A DNA stretch of 54,657 nt from Methanothrix sp. (GTDB lineage: Archaea; Halobacteriota; Methanosarcinia; Methanotrichales; Methanotrichaceae), in NCBI GenBank assembly GCA_029907715.1, contig JARYLI010000011.1, forward strand, positions 1-54,657, given 5' to 3'. Below are positions 1 to 7,444 of the stretch, piece by piece. Made by a program: the position numbers and the translations under genes. The first letter of the stretch is position 1, and each line of letters starts with the position of its first letter. Below the pieces are notes generated by a model. That model was not told the DNA's origin and searched no databases. It saw only the letters and a list, made by a program, of their open reading frames with translations.

Positions 1-94
1 CAACGTCGACCGCGCGACGCTGGAGGTGCTGTCGAAGATGTACGAGAACATGAAGAAGGCCCTGCAGTTTCCAGGCGCTGGAGAGGGGACATGA
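1..94 (+). CDS. gp25/gpW-like baseplate wedge protein, C-terminal fragment
   Basis: An open frame enters from the left edge (codons start at base 2) and ends at the TGA at 92-94, giving 30 residues with a helical, charged stretch (ATLEVLSKMYENMKKAL). This fits the C-terminal helix of the gp25/gpW baseplate family. The N-terminal part of such a protein is found at the right edge of the window (54378-54657) and ends just where this helix would begin, so the two are probably one gene of about 124 residues in a circular genome. The stop overlaps the next start as ATGA. The family assignment of this piece depends on the right-hand half. Confidence 0.6.
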   Translation, partial: NVDRATLEVLSKMYENMKKALQFPGAGEGT

Positions 95-1029
95 CGAGCG
101 AGCTGTGGGGATACTGGTCTGAGAACACAGTCCGCATGGTCGGGGACTACAGAAGCCAGTACTGGCCGGGGCTGATCGTCCGCCTCGTGCAGGGCGGTGC
201 TGAGAAGTTCTTCCGGATCACAGATGTCTCATACGATGGGCAGTACACGTACCTGACGCTGCACGGCGGAGGGCTGTACACGCTTGGGACGGAACCGATC
301 ACGGAGCACCAGCATTCGCCGTACCTGGCGCCGAGGGGGTTCCCGATCGGGTTCGACCTGCTGCCACAGTACCTGGCCGATAGAGATCACGCATCCACCA
401 GCCTGCATACGCCTGGCACGGTGGTGCCGGTCGTAACAAGCGTTGGTAACCCGGGCAGTGATTCGAACATCCCCTCGGAGAAGGCGGTGCGCAGCGCGGT
501 CAACGAAAAACTCTCTGTCATTATGACGATAGAGGTCAGATCTGTAGGGCTTTCGTCGCAAGTGAACGAGTTCGGGCGCGGTATCTGGGTGAACGGGACG
601 AGAGTTCTGGAGCAGGGGAGATCGTACGGGCTGGTTGTGATCGATCGAAACACACTTCAGGTAGTGTTCACGGGCACATATGATGTATTCGGGAGTTCGT
701 CGAACGCGGAGGCACTTGCGAACAAGCTGGCAAGCTACGATCAGAACTATATAGTCGCAATCGGGACGTACGACGAGCCGCGAGAAAATCGCACAACGTC
801 GCCGCTGCCATACCAGATCGCTCGGTGCGGAGGGACACGCTCGCTATTTCTATCGTCGGGCTTCAAGTATCGCAGCGCGTACGCGCTCATCGGAGTTCCA
901 GGGTTTTGGGAGGGGGCTGGCTTCGAGGCATATTCTGGAAACACTGACGACGACACGCTCGCATATTGCTATCTCGCGGTATATGTGCTCTCGAACGGAT
1001 CGCTAGTGAAGGCGGGTCCCATGCGGTAG
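91..1029 (+). CDS. Tail fibre / receptor-binding protein 1
   Basis: 312 residues, starting at an ATG that overlaps the gp25 stop. Residues about 76-97 (SPYLAPRGFPIGFDLL and on) are identical to a segment of the next gene, and the DHASTSLHT segment after it is also shared, so the two genes are paralogous at the fibre N-terminal/shaft region. The remaining C-terminal part is unique, rich in Gly, Ser, Tyr and beta-forming residues, as expected for a fibre tip. Position between gp25 and baseplate J supports a baseplate-attached fibre. No catalytic motif is visible. The role is inferred from context and modularity. Confidence 0.6.
   Translation: MTSELWGYWSENTVRMVGDYRSQYWPGLIVRLVQGGAEKFFRITDVSYDGQYTYLTLHGGGLYTLGTEPITEHQHSPYLAPRGFPIGFDLLPQYLADRDHASTSLHTPGTVVPVVTSVGNPGSDSNIPSEKAVRSAVNEKLSVIMTIEVRSVGLSSQVNEFGRGIWVNGTRVLEQGRSYGLVVIDRNTLQVVFTGTYDVFGSSSNAEALANKLASYDQNYIVAIGTYDEPRENRTTSPLPYQIARCGGTRSLFLSSGFKYRSAYALIGVPGFWEGAGFEAYSGNTDDDTLAYCYLAVYVLSNGSLVKAGPMR
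319..383 (+). repeat. 65-bp direct repeat, copy 1 (fibre module)
   Basis: Bases 319-383 are identical to 1265-1329, 946 bp downstream. The repeat encodes the YLAPRGFPIGFDLLPQYLAD segment in both fibre genes and points to recent duplication or gene conversion. Confidence 0.9.
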
Positions 1030-1111
1030 TAAAAAGGTCAGCTTCTCCGGCACGAAGGCCATATCGCAACCTCGGTCTCCAGGTCGGAGTAGACCTCCAG
1101 GTGGTAGAATC

Positions 1112-1759
1112 GTGATAGGAGATCTTAAGACAAACCTGAAGCTCGAGGCGCACCTCAGGCGAGATCTCGAGGAGTCGATACCTGAGCTGAAGGACCTCGT
1201 GATCGAATCTCTGAGATGTGACCCTGATCCGCCTCAGAGAATGAAGATCTTCATGAAGGTCTCACCGTACCTGGCGCCGAGGGGGTTCCCGATCGGGTTC
1301 GACCTGCTGCCACAGTACCTGGCCGATAGCGACGCTCAGAGCACATACCTGTCGAAGACAGATGCTCAGGATACGTACCTGTCGAAGTCAGACGCTCAGG
1401 ATACGTACCTGTCGAAGTCAGACGCTCAGGATACGTACCTGTCGAAGACAGATGCTCAGGATACGTACCTGTCAAAGTCCGAAGCACAGGGGACGTACCT
1501 GAAGCAGAGCGATCACGCATCTACAGCCTTGCATACACTTGGGAGTGTCGTGCCAATCATGGTAGCAACAGGAAGCAGCACCGGTACCGGATCGTCCCAG
1601 ACGATTGCACATAATCTGGGTGCAGTCCCACATATCATTTCTATAGTACCGACTGCCAGCGGTGCAAGCGTTTCCGGTCTGTATGCAAACAGCACAAACT
1701 TCTATGTGACAGTCACCCGTGGGGAGACGTATAACTGGTGCTGCGTGCTGTTTCTGTGA
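1112..1759 (+). CDS. Tail fibre / receptor-binding protein 2 with tandem shaft repeats
   Basis: 215 residues. The GTG start is chosen because AGGTGGT lies six bases upstream. Layout: short helical N-terminus; residues about 52-73 identical to fibre 1; six tandem 10-residue repeats (DAQDTYLSKS type, residues 74-133); DHASTALHT as in fibre 1; then a C-terminal domain with AHNLGAVPHI, typical of phage fibre tips. Compared with fibre 1 the repeat block is inserted between YLAD and DHAST, so shaft length differs between the two. Likely baseplate-attached adhesin; receptor unknown. Confidence 0.65.
   Translation: MIGDLKTNLKLEAHLRRDLEESIPELKDLVIESLRCDPDPPQRMKIFMKVSPYLAPRGFPIGFDLLPQYLADSDAQSTYLSKTDAQDTYLSKSDAQDTYLSKSDAQDTYLSKTDAQDTYLSKSEAQGTYLKQSDHASTALHTLGSVVPIMVATGSSTGTGSSQTIAHNLGAVPHIISIVPTASGASVSGLYANSTNFYVTVTRGETYNWCCVLFL
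1265..1329 (+). repeat. 65-bp direct repeat, copy 2 (fibre module)
   Basis: Identical to 319-383. In this copy it is followed by the 30-bp tandem repeats. Confidence 0.9.
1331..1510 (+). repeat. Six tandem 30-bp repeats in fibre gene 2
   Basis: Units start at 1331, 1361, 1391, 1421, 1451 and 1481. The central units are almost identical (gatgctcaggatacgtacct...); the last diverges. Each encodes a ten-residue shaft repeat, so slippage would change fibre length in frame. Confidence 0.9.
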
Positions 1760-1786
1760 CTGATGTAACATCATGTGGTGGTAGAA

Positions 1787-3229
1787 TTGATAGAAGTGAA
1801 GAGCATAGAACGCATCAAGGCGGAGCTCCAGGCGATCCAGATGAAGCTCCACCCGCTGATGCGGGACTACTCGCAGTACTCCCCGAACACGGTCATAAAC
1901 GAGTCGATCGCGATTCAGCTTCATATTCTGCAGAAGCTGATCGCAGAGAAGGAGAAGGAGCTGAACGTGCTCACAGCGACTGGAGCTGCGCTGGACGCGC
2001 TGGTGAAAGACAGACTGCCTTTCGGCAGGGATCAGGGGACGAAGGCCCGTGGGACTGTGAAGTTCTCATGCATCGTCCCGCCGACGAGAGATATCACGAT
2101 CCCGAAGGGGACGCAGGTCGGTGCGTATGACGCCGATGGGAACATGTACCTATTCGAGACCGCGCAGGACGCCGTCCTGGAGGCCGGGATGGATCACGTA
2201 TACGTCGATATCGTAGCTGTCGAGGAGGGCGCGAAGTACAACGTGGCGGCGGGGTCGATCACGCTGATCCTGACGCCCGTCTCAGGGATCGACGCAGTCA
2301 CGAACGAGTACGACATGGCTGGCGGGACTGACCAGGAGGACGACGAGTCGCTGAGACAGAGATACATATACGCGCCAATAGCGACAGGCAGGGCGACAGT
2401 GCAGCTCGTGAAAGAGCACCTGGAAGCCCTGACCGACTCCGACGGGAACCGGCTCGTGAGGGAGGCAGGGGTGCAGCCGATCGGGCTCGGAGACGTGACG
2501 ATCACAGTCGACCCAGTGAACGGGCCGCTGGACGATGTCGACGCCATATGCAACGAGATCAAGAAGAACATCGCGGCAGGGATCACCGCTTGCGGTGTCA
2601 AGACCGCGATCCTGAAGCCGCTGTATCAGGCATACGCCCTCGACGATTCCGCCGGCGGGTACATATGGGTCAGGTGCACCGAGCCGCTGCTGAACAATGT
2701 CACGCTCTCGCTGACGTACACCGATACGCTTGGGGCTGAGAGAACCGCGACTGTGAACATCCCCGCGCCAGTCCCGACCGGGTACTGCGTGAAAGCGACG
2801 CTTGAGAGCAGCGAGACGCTGGCGAAGGTGGTGACTGCGAGTTCGTATGATGGTGAGGGGTCGTTCGATGTCCTCATCGGCCTGGGAGATTATCCCTTCC
2901 TGTACACGACCGCCGAGCTGGTTCCCGTCTCGGTGTATCTCAAAGTCAGAGCGTTCTCAGGGGCAACGTCCGCGCTCAGATCGCAGCTTGAGAACTCGAT
3001 ACAGTCGCTGCTCGGCGATTACCGCATCGGGGAGAGGCTTGAGTACTCAGACGTGCTGCAGGCGGTGTTCGTCGACTACGAGACGAAGACGCCGATCACG
3101 GGCATCGACGAGGTGATATCTCTGAACGTGACGATCAAAGACACGACGCTCTACAGCGTAGGGCAGAGCTACGGTCTCGAAGCAGACGAGCGCGTGATCG
3201 CCGGGCCTGTGAACGTCGAGATCACATGA
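1787..3229 (+). CDS. Baseplate J-like protein
   Basis: 480 residues. I chose the TTG at 1787 because GGTGGT ends six bases before it; an in-frame GTG at 1775 lies upstream of that site. The protein has the baseplate J layout: helical N-terminus, a central beta region (TRDITIPKGTQVG, YNVAAGSI), the hallmark ADESLRQRY-like segment (DDESLRQRYIYAPIATGRAT) and a C-terminal domain with YRIGERLEYSDVLQAV. It would form the baseplate wedge together with gp25. It sits downstream of the two fibre genes rather than directly after gp25, which is an unusual order. Confidence 0.85.
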   Translation: MIEVKSIERIKAELQAIQMKLHPLMRDYSQYSPNTVINESIAIQLHILQKLIAEKEKELNVLTATGAALDALVKDRLPFGRDQGTKARGTVKFSCIVPPTRDITIPKGTQVGAYDADGNMYLFETAQDAVLEAGMDHVYVDIVAVEEGAKYNVAAGSITLILTPVSGIDAVTNEYDMAGGTDQEDDESLRQRYIYAPIATGRATVQLVKEHLEALTDSDGNRLVREAGVQPIGLGDVTITVDPVNGPLDDVDAICNEIKKNIAAGITACGVKTAILKPLYQAYALDDSAGGYIWVRCTEPLLNNVTLSLTYTDTLGAERTATVNIPAPVPTGYCVKATLESSETLAKVVTASSYDGEGSFDVLIGLGDYPFLYTTAELVPVSVYLKVRAFSGATSALRSQLENSIQSLLGDYRIGERLEYSDVLQAVFVDYETKTPITGIDEVISLNVTIKDTTLYSVGQSYGLEADERVIAGPVNVEIT

Positions 3230-3249
3230 GGGTCGAGATCACATGAGGG
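3216..3249 (+). repeat. 17-bp tandem duplication over the baseplate J stop codon
   Basis: tcgagatcacatgaggg occurs twice in tandem (3216-3232 and 3233-3249). The duplicated unit includes the stop codon, so the second copy is untranslated. Confidence 0.85.
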
Positions 3250-3259
3250 AGGTGAGAAG

Positions 3260-3445
3260 GTGGACAAAGAGATGATAGATTCGCTGAAGAGCGTCCTGAC
3301 CGTCGGGATTCTTGTAGCGTTCACCGCATTCATCTGCACGCTGCAGGATATCCCGACCGAGGTGAAGACATCCGCAATCACGGGAGTGTTCGCGCTGTCC
3401 TCAGCGTACATAGGCACGCACCAGATCATCCGGACGCAGCAATGA
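3260..3445 (+). CDS. Small two-helix membrane protein, possible holin
   Basis: 61 residues from a GTG start preceded by GGTGAG. Two hydrophobic segments, about residues 10-27 and 37-55, flanked by charged residues, fit a small inner-membrane hairpin protein. Placement at the end of the tail operon and size would suit a holin-like lysis factor, but no endolysin gene was recognised nearby and archaeal virus lysis proteins are poorly known, so this is only a suggestion. It overlaps the next gene by ATGA. Confidence 0.4.
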   Translation: MDKEMIDSLKSVLTVGILVAFTAFICTLQDIPTEVKTSAITGVFALSSAYIGTHQIIRTQQ

Positions 3446-3693
3446 CGCTGACACGGAACCAGAAGCTCGTGCTTGAGATGATACGGAGGTCGGGCGGGAT
3501 GACCGCTCCAGAGCTTGAAAGAGCGCTGCTAGAGCACACTGGCGAACGATGGACTGAGACCACGATCAGGAACGCCCTGAAGAGCCTACGGAAGTACGGG
3601 TACATAGAGAGAGCGTGCCTGTTGATGCGTGGTAAGGGGAGAATGAATATATATGTGACTACAGAAAAATACTCCTACACGGATGGCACATAA
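3442..3693 (+). CDS. Winged-helix DNA-binding protein
   Basis: 83 residues. The pattern LTRNQKLVLEMIRRSGGMTAPELERALLE followed by TTIRNALKSLRKYGYIER reads as a winged helix-turn-helix: helix 1, turn, recognition helix, then a short hairpin. Probably a small transcription factor. Start overlaps the stop of the membrane protein gene (ATGA), so it is translationally coupled. It is one of several winged-helix proteins in this virus. Confidence 0.65.
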   Translation: MTLTRNQKLVLEMIRRSGGMTAPELERALLEHTGERWTETTIRNALKSLRKYGYIERACLLMRGKGRMNIYVTTEKYSYTDGT

Positions 3694-3967
3694 CCCGTAT
3701 CATCTCTATCAGACTTTATGCTTGAGGTACAACATCTCTATAGACGATATGCTCGATGCACTGGCACACATCAAAGAGCATCACGAAGTCCCTGACCGGT
3801 TCAAGAAGTACACCCGCATGTGGAAGGACAACGGGATCATCCGTCGAGACCGCTCAGCAGAGAAGAGCCGGTGGATGCCTGGGACGATGTTCACAACCTT
3901 CCATGCATACCTGCTGGGAAGACGCACGGCGCGTAATGGAAAACAAGCAGCAGCAAAGGTCGCGTAA
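3683..3967 (+). CDS. Conserved-looking small protein of unknown function
   Basis: 94 residues overlapping the previous gene by 11 bases. Helical and basic (DMLDALAHIKEHHEVPDRFKKY, then RMWKDNGIIRRDRS). No family recognised. The last codons lie inside the start of intergenic module A, so the 3' end of this gene and the regulatory module share sequence. Confidence 0.5.
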   Translation: MAHNPYHLYQTLCLRYNISIDDMLDALAHIKEHHEVPDRFKKYTRMWKDNGIIRRDRSAEKSRWMPGTMFTTFHAYLLGRRTARNGKQAAAKVA

Positions 3968-4205
3968 TCGCTTTTTCCAGTTGGTTTTCTCACTGGAAGC
4001 AATATTCTCCTATCTGTCCTGGAGAGATCCAGAGCTATAACGCATTTTACGTGGCCGGAACGCATGTCGATTCATGGGAATAACTATATATACATTCAGG
4101 GCAATGAGTTCCTGAAAGAGCCGAGGTGGCTGGTAGTATCGAATATACAAAACTTTTTTATGGGTGCGGGTCGAATTCAGCGTGACCTGAAATGGAGGGT
4201 GGTAT
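3953..4205 (+). promoter_or_regulatory. Intergenic module copy A (hairpins, conserved block, TATA box)
   Basis: The stretch starts with caaaggtcgcgtaatcgc and a T-run, then a perfect hairpin (TTCCAGT 3975-3981 / ACTGGAA 3992-3998), a second hairpin (TCTCC 4006-4010 / GGAGA 4021-4025), a conserved block ataacgcattttacgtggcc, and a TATA box actatatatac at 4083-4093. From 3953 to about 4070 it matches module B at 15878-15995 at roughly four bases in five by eye. A second weaker TATA-like site (gaatatacaa, 4141-4150) and the RBS GGGTGGT follow before the TTG start at 4206. It may combine termination of the upstream operon with a regulated promoter. Confidence 0.65.
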
Positions 4206-4445
4206 TTGAATAAAGATATTCAAGAACCCGTAGGGATCAAGGAAGTCATGGATTTATACAGACGCACACAGTGCTCTGAGAAGTGCCAGGCGAAGCGGCT
4301 TATAAACGCGCTTTGCGATGTGCTCATAGCGAGGGGGGTGATAAGAAGCGATGAGCTCATGACCGCTTATGATATGTGCGGTGAGGGGGTGTATGCTGCG
4401 GAGCGGGTCGAAGTTTTGAAGGATTTGATCGCAACCAATAAATAA
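4206..4445 (+). CDS. Small helical protein of unknown function, first gene after module A
   Basis: 79 residues from a TTG start with GGTGGT upstream. Mostly alpha-helical with two Cys (CSEKC near residue 19) and an acidic C-terminus. No family recognised. Being the first gene after regulatory module A, it may be an early or regulatory product. Confidence 0.5.
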   Translation: MNKDIQEPVGIKEVMDLYRRTQCSEKCQAKRLINALCDVLIARGVIRSDELMTAYDMCGEGVYAAERVEVLKDLIATNK

Positions 4446-4488
4446 TATCCAGAACTCTCTTTTCTCATGAAGTTCAGGAAGTGGTAGC

Positions 4489-4932
4489 ATGGAAAAAGAA
4501 ACGTGCGAAACGCGCCCCCGCGAATCGCATCCGCCGGCAATAGCATATGGTGTCGTTTCTGGATATAACGCTTTCGATGATCACAGCGCCGTTCTACGTG
4601 ACCTGCTGATGCGGGTTTCTGCCATCGAAGAGCAGATCAGGGAGATCCACGGTGAGCTGGAGATCAACACTGACGCGCACTGCAAAATGAGGGAGCAGAT
4701 CTTCGCCCTCATGGGAAAGCACGTCGCTGAGCTCGGAAGGAGGGAGCAGAGAGTTCTTGAGCTGCTTGATGAAGCCGGAGGGCAGATGTCGTTCGGGGCG
4801 CTCGCTGCTGAGATGAACGTGTCGAGGTATACACTGAGAAGACTCCTGCAGAACCTGAAGGGATATGTGGAGACGGGGCGAGACCCGAAGAGCATGAGAA
4901 AAAAGTACGTCAGGCTGGTGGTGCCGATCTAG
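4489..4932 (+). CDS. Coiled-coil plus winged-helix DNA-binding protein
   Basis: 147 residues, ATG preceded by AGTGGT. Residues about 38-85 form a coiled coil (LMRVSAIEEQIREIHGEL), so the protein probably dimerises; residues about 85-140 form a winged helix (REQRVLELLDEAGGQMSF, then SRYTLRRLLQNLKGYVE). It resembles an archaeal transcriptional regulator. A strong terminator follows, closing a two-gene unit with the 4206 gene. Confidence 0.65.
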   Translation: MEKETCETRPRESHPPAIAYGVVSGYNAFDDHSAVLRDLLMRVSAIEEQIREIHGELEINTDAHCKMREQIFALMGKHVAELGRREQRVLELLDEAGGQMSFGALAAEMNVSRYTLRRLLQNLKGYVETGRDPKSMRKKYVRLVVPI

Positions 4933-4933
4933 A

Positions 4934-4966
4934 CGAAAACATTTCGGATTGATTACATTTTTTTTT
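4934..4966 (+). terminator. Terminator: hairpin plus T9 run
   Basis: CGAAA aca TTTCG (4934-4946) is followed after a short spacer by nine T residues (4958-4966). A T-rich tract is an archaeal termination signal. Confidence 0.65.
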
Positions 4967-4985
4967 CATAATTTCTCTTTTATTG

Positions 4986-4997
4986 AAAATATTTATT
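4986..4997 (+). promoter_or_regulatory. TATA-like promoter for the ParB-methyltransferase fusion gene
   Basis: aaaatatttatt lies about 20 bases before the ATG at 5010 and just after the terminator. A start about 25 bases downstream would give a very short or absent leader. Confidence 0.4.
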
Positions 4998-5009
4998 AGC
5001 CAGGAGATC

Positions 5010-6365
5010 ATGAGATCATATAATATGCGGATGAAAATTGCAGATATTAAAGTCCCTGTCAGAAAGCGTGCAGTGAACCCTGAGAAGGTGCAGCAGATCG
5101 CGGACTCCATCAAGGTGATTGGGATGCTGCACCCGATTCTCGTGCGCAGGGACGGGACGCTGCTGGCTGGCGCGCACAGACTTGAAGCCTGCAAGCAGCT
5201 TGGGATGGACGAGGTGGAGGTGGAAGTGCTCGATGTCGAGCCGCTGATGCAGGAACTCGTAGAGATAGACGAGAACCTGATACGCTCTGAGCTCTCGTAT
5301 GTCGAGCGCGGGGAGTTTCTGAGACGCAGAAAAGAGATCTACGAGATGCTGTTTCCGGTGGCCGCGCATGGTGGAGACAGAAAGAGCGAAGCCTTCCGGG
5401 AGGCCAGGAAGGGCGTGGAGTCGTTCGCTGAAGACACTGCGAAGAAGATCGGGGTGTCGCCGCGCACGATCCAGCAGGATATCCAGATCGCTGAAGAACT
5501 CCCTCCGGACGTGAAAGAGACGATCAAGCAGATAGACCTGCCTAAGGTCGAAGCGCTGGAGCTTGTCAAAGTCAAGAAGTCCGAAGGGCCTGAGACAGTC
5601 AGGGAGATAGTGAAGAAGCTCGCTGACCAGCCCGAAAAGGTGGGGATCGGCGCGGTGAAGACAGTGAAGCAGCACCTGACGCTGAAACGGCAGGTGGCAG
5701 AAGAGCCGACCGCGAAGATCCAGCGCGCCGACTGGCACGAAGCCCTCGCGGGGCTTGAGCATCCCGTCGATGTCGTGCTCTCGGATCTCTCAGTGCAGAG
5801 ATTCAGCCGGCAGGACTTCTCCGAATTCCTGCGACTTTCCGAGAGCGCGATATCCGAGCGCGGGAGGGTTGTGATACAGGTCTCGGTGCCACAGCTCAGC
5901 GACGCGATATCCGCAACGCCACAGGGTCTCGCAGTCAGGTGGGTGTACGCGAATACTCTCGCATCGAGCGCTCAGCCGGACGTGCAGCTTGTGCCACGCT
6001 CTGTCTCGGACTTTCTGGTGGAAAAACCAGCAGCACCGCGCGTAAACAACATGTGGAAGCCGATAGTGTTTTACGCGAAGGGCGACGCCGTGCCGCCTCC
6101 GGGAGGGGACGTGATCAGCCGCTCGTATACGAGACTGTCCCGCATAGAGGACATGTCGCTGCAGGTGGTTGCCAGGTTCACGAAGCCGGGTGAGAAAGTG
6201 CTCGATCCATGCATCCCGGTGCAGAGCTCAGCAGATCCAGCGCTGATGACCGTGATGGCTGCTGTTGTCGGTCGAGATTTCATTGGAGCGACCACGGAGC
6301 AGGTCGTGAACGACGAAGTGCCACAGACGCTCTCCAGGCTGAAATACGCTGTGGCATGGGCGTAG
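5010..6365 (+). CDS. ParB-like protein fused to a degenerate N4/N6 DNA methyltransferase domain
   Basis: 451 residues from the ATG at 5010 (GGAGA upstream; the frame is open from a TTG at 4983). Residues about 10-110 are a ParB/sulfiredoxin N-terminal domain: KVQQIADSIKVIGMLHPI, then LLAGAHRLEACKQLG with the GAHR site. Residues about 110-230 hold a helical HTH region (RTIQQDIQIAEELPP). Residues about 245-450 follow the fold of N4/N6 DNA methylases, but the catalytic DPPY is replaced by SDLSVQ (about residue 255) and the SAM loop DPFxGxGT by DPCIPVQSSADP (about residue 397), so it is probably inactive as an enzyme. It lies next to the candidate origin, suiting a role in replication, partition or gene control. 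Confidence 0.7.
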   Translation: MRSYNMRMKIADIKVPVRKRAVNPEKVQQIADSIKVIGMLHPILVRRDGTLLAGAHRLEACKQLGMDEVEVEVLDVEPLMQELVEIDENLIRSELSYVERGEFLRRRKEIYEMLFPVAAHGGDRKSEAFREARKGVESFAEDTAKKIGVSPRTIQQDIQIAEELPPDVKETIKQIDLPKVEALELVKVKKSEGPETVREIVKKLADQPEKVGIGAVKTVKQHLTLKRQVAEEPTAKIQRADWHEALAGLEHPVDVVLSDLSVQRFSRQDFSEFLRLSESAISERGRVVIQVSVPQLSDAISATPQGLAVRWVYANTLASSAQPDVQLVPRSVSDFLVEKPAAPRVNNMWKPIVFYAKGDAVPPPGGDVISRSYTRLSRIEDMSLQVVARFTKPGEKVLDPCIPVQSSADPALMTVMAAVVGRDFIGATTEQVVNDEVPQTLSRLKYAVAWA

Positions 6366-6420
6366 CCAGTGCAGAGGCCGCTGCTACCGATTCTTCTCCA
6401 GTAGCACCGGTTTCTACATA

Positions 6421-6430
6421 CTTTTTTCTT
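6421..6430 (+). terminator. T-rich terminator after the ParB fusion gene
   Basis: cttttttctt, with T6 at 6422-6427, 60 bases past the stop codon. Confidence 0.45.
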
Positions 6431-6638
6431 CCTTTGTGCTACCAAGGCAATTCTTCATGGTAAATTCGCTCTGAGGCGGTCGCGAATATATAAGCAAAGC
6501 ACGATTTGATATGAATGATCATGATATATACCGAAACTACCATTTCTGACTTCCTAAACCGTGTATACAAAAAGGAAAACTACCATGGAATCTGAGGCAT
6601 AATAGAGCTCCTTTTAGACCATGTAACACTTTAAGGTA

Positions 6639-6665
6639 AATATGTGCGCACATATCGCACATATT
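6639..6665 (+). repeat. Inverted repeat and palindrome in the origin region
   Basis: AATATGTGCG (6639-6648) and CGCACATATT (6656-6665) are perfect inverted arms around CACATAT. Inside, TATGTGCGCACATA (6641-6654) is itself a perfect palindrome. GCGCACATATCG here is shared with the downstream iterons. Confidence 0.85.
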
Positions 6666-6733
6666 CCGGCAATCCACCACGCCCACGAGGCCATTCATGC
6701 GATGGAAATTATAATTCCAGTTTATCGAGAAAA

Positions 6734-6743
6734 GTATATATAC
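6734..6743 (+). promoter_or_regulatory. TATA box inside the origin region
   Basis: gtatatatac preceded by gagaaaa, close to the promoter at 12339. No gene follows for 700 bp, so it may drive a non-coding transcript through the iteron region or serve unwinding. Confidence 0.4.
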
Positions 6744-6791
6744 TAGCTATAACTCTCTCTATCATATCTAGCGAGAGCTAGAGCTCGACTG

Positions 6792-6833
6792 CTTATCTCT
6801 ATATCTCTATCTCTCTATCTCTCTCTTATCTCT
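6792..6833 (+). repeat. Polypyrimidine/AT microsatellite
   Basis: About 42 bases of CTCTAT-type simple repeat, nearly all C and T with A interruptions on this strand. Such tracts melt or form non-B DNA easily. Confidence 0.8.
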
Positions 6834-6849
6834 AATATGTGCGTTATGT

Positions 6850-6869
6850 GCGCGCCTATCGATACGATT
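6850..6869 (+). repeat. Iteron copy 1
   Basis: gcgcgcctatcgatacgatt; core palindrome TATCGATA. Preceded by two direct copies of TATGTGCG (6837-6852). Confidence 0.75.
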
Positions 6870-7040
6870 AACAATCAAAGTATTACTAAAGAACGAGGAT
6901 CATGGCAAATCAGTGTCACGAAAGACATACAGAAATCAAAATCGCTATCAGTAAAGCCTAAGAAAAATCGCTATCAATAAAAACAGTCTCAACCACAGTG
7001 TAAAATCGATATCAGAAGGATCTCTCACCTCCTAAACACG

Positions 7041-7060
7041 GCGCACATATCGATACGATT
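7041..7060 (+). repeat. Iteron copy 2
   Basis: gcgcacatatcgatacgatt. The final ACGATT also pairs with AATCGT at 7067-7072 to make a hairpin. Confidence 0.8.
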
Positions 7061-7344
7061 TTTCAGAATCGTAACACCTTGATTTTAGCACATTAAACCG
7101 CATCCATAAACACATATCTATCTCAAAATACTTCTAACGAATCTCTAAATAACCGTTAATTCCATGAAATAAGGTATAAGAATGTTCATTTTCATGAAAC
7201 GAACGATCTAATACGTCATTTTCGAGGTAGTTTCATGACCGTAACCTGACAAAATAGTGATGGAACTTAAAAAACAGCATCTAGAGACGATGCAAGGAAT
7301 CGACATCAGTAAATGGTGCCTCATAAAAACGATATGCTCTAACG

Positions 7345-7364
7345 GTGCACATATCGATACGATT
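7345..7364 (+). repeat. Iteron copy 3
   Basis: gtgcacatatcgatacgatt, one base different from copy 2, same orientation, about 100 bp before MCM. Confidence 0.8.
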
Positions 7365-7434
7365 TTGCGCAAATTTCATACCGGCGTGGACGACACAAAT
7401 GTAAACATGCTTACAACAGAGAAATTCACAAAAA

Positions 7435-7444
7435 CTATATATAC
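7435..7444 (+). promoter_or_regulatory. MCM promoter, probably leaderless
   Basis: ctatatatac with its centre about 26 bases before the MCM ATG at 7466, where archaeal transcription would start. No Shine-Dalgarno sequence precedes the ATG. Confidence 0.6.

Noticed and set aside
1331..1510. CRISPR-like array from regularly spaced 30-bp repeats
   Set aside because: Repeats are contiguous without spacers, in frame and inside a fibre gene.
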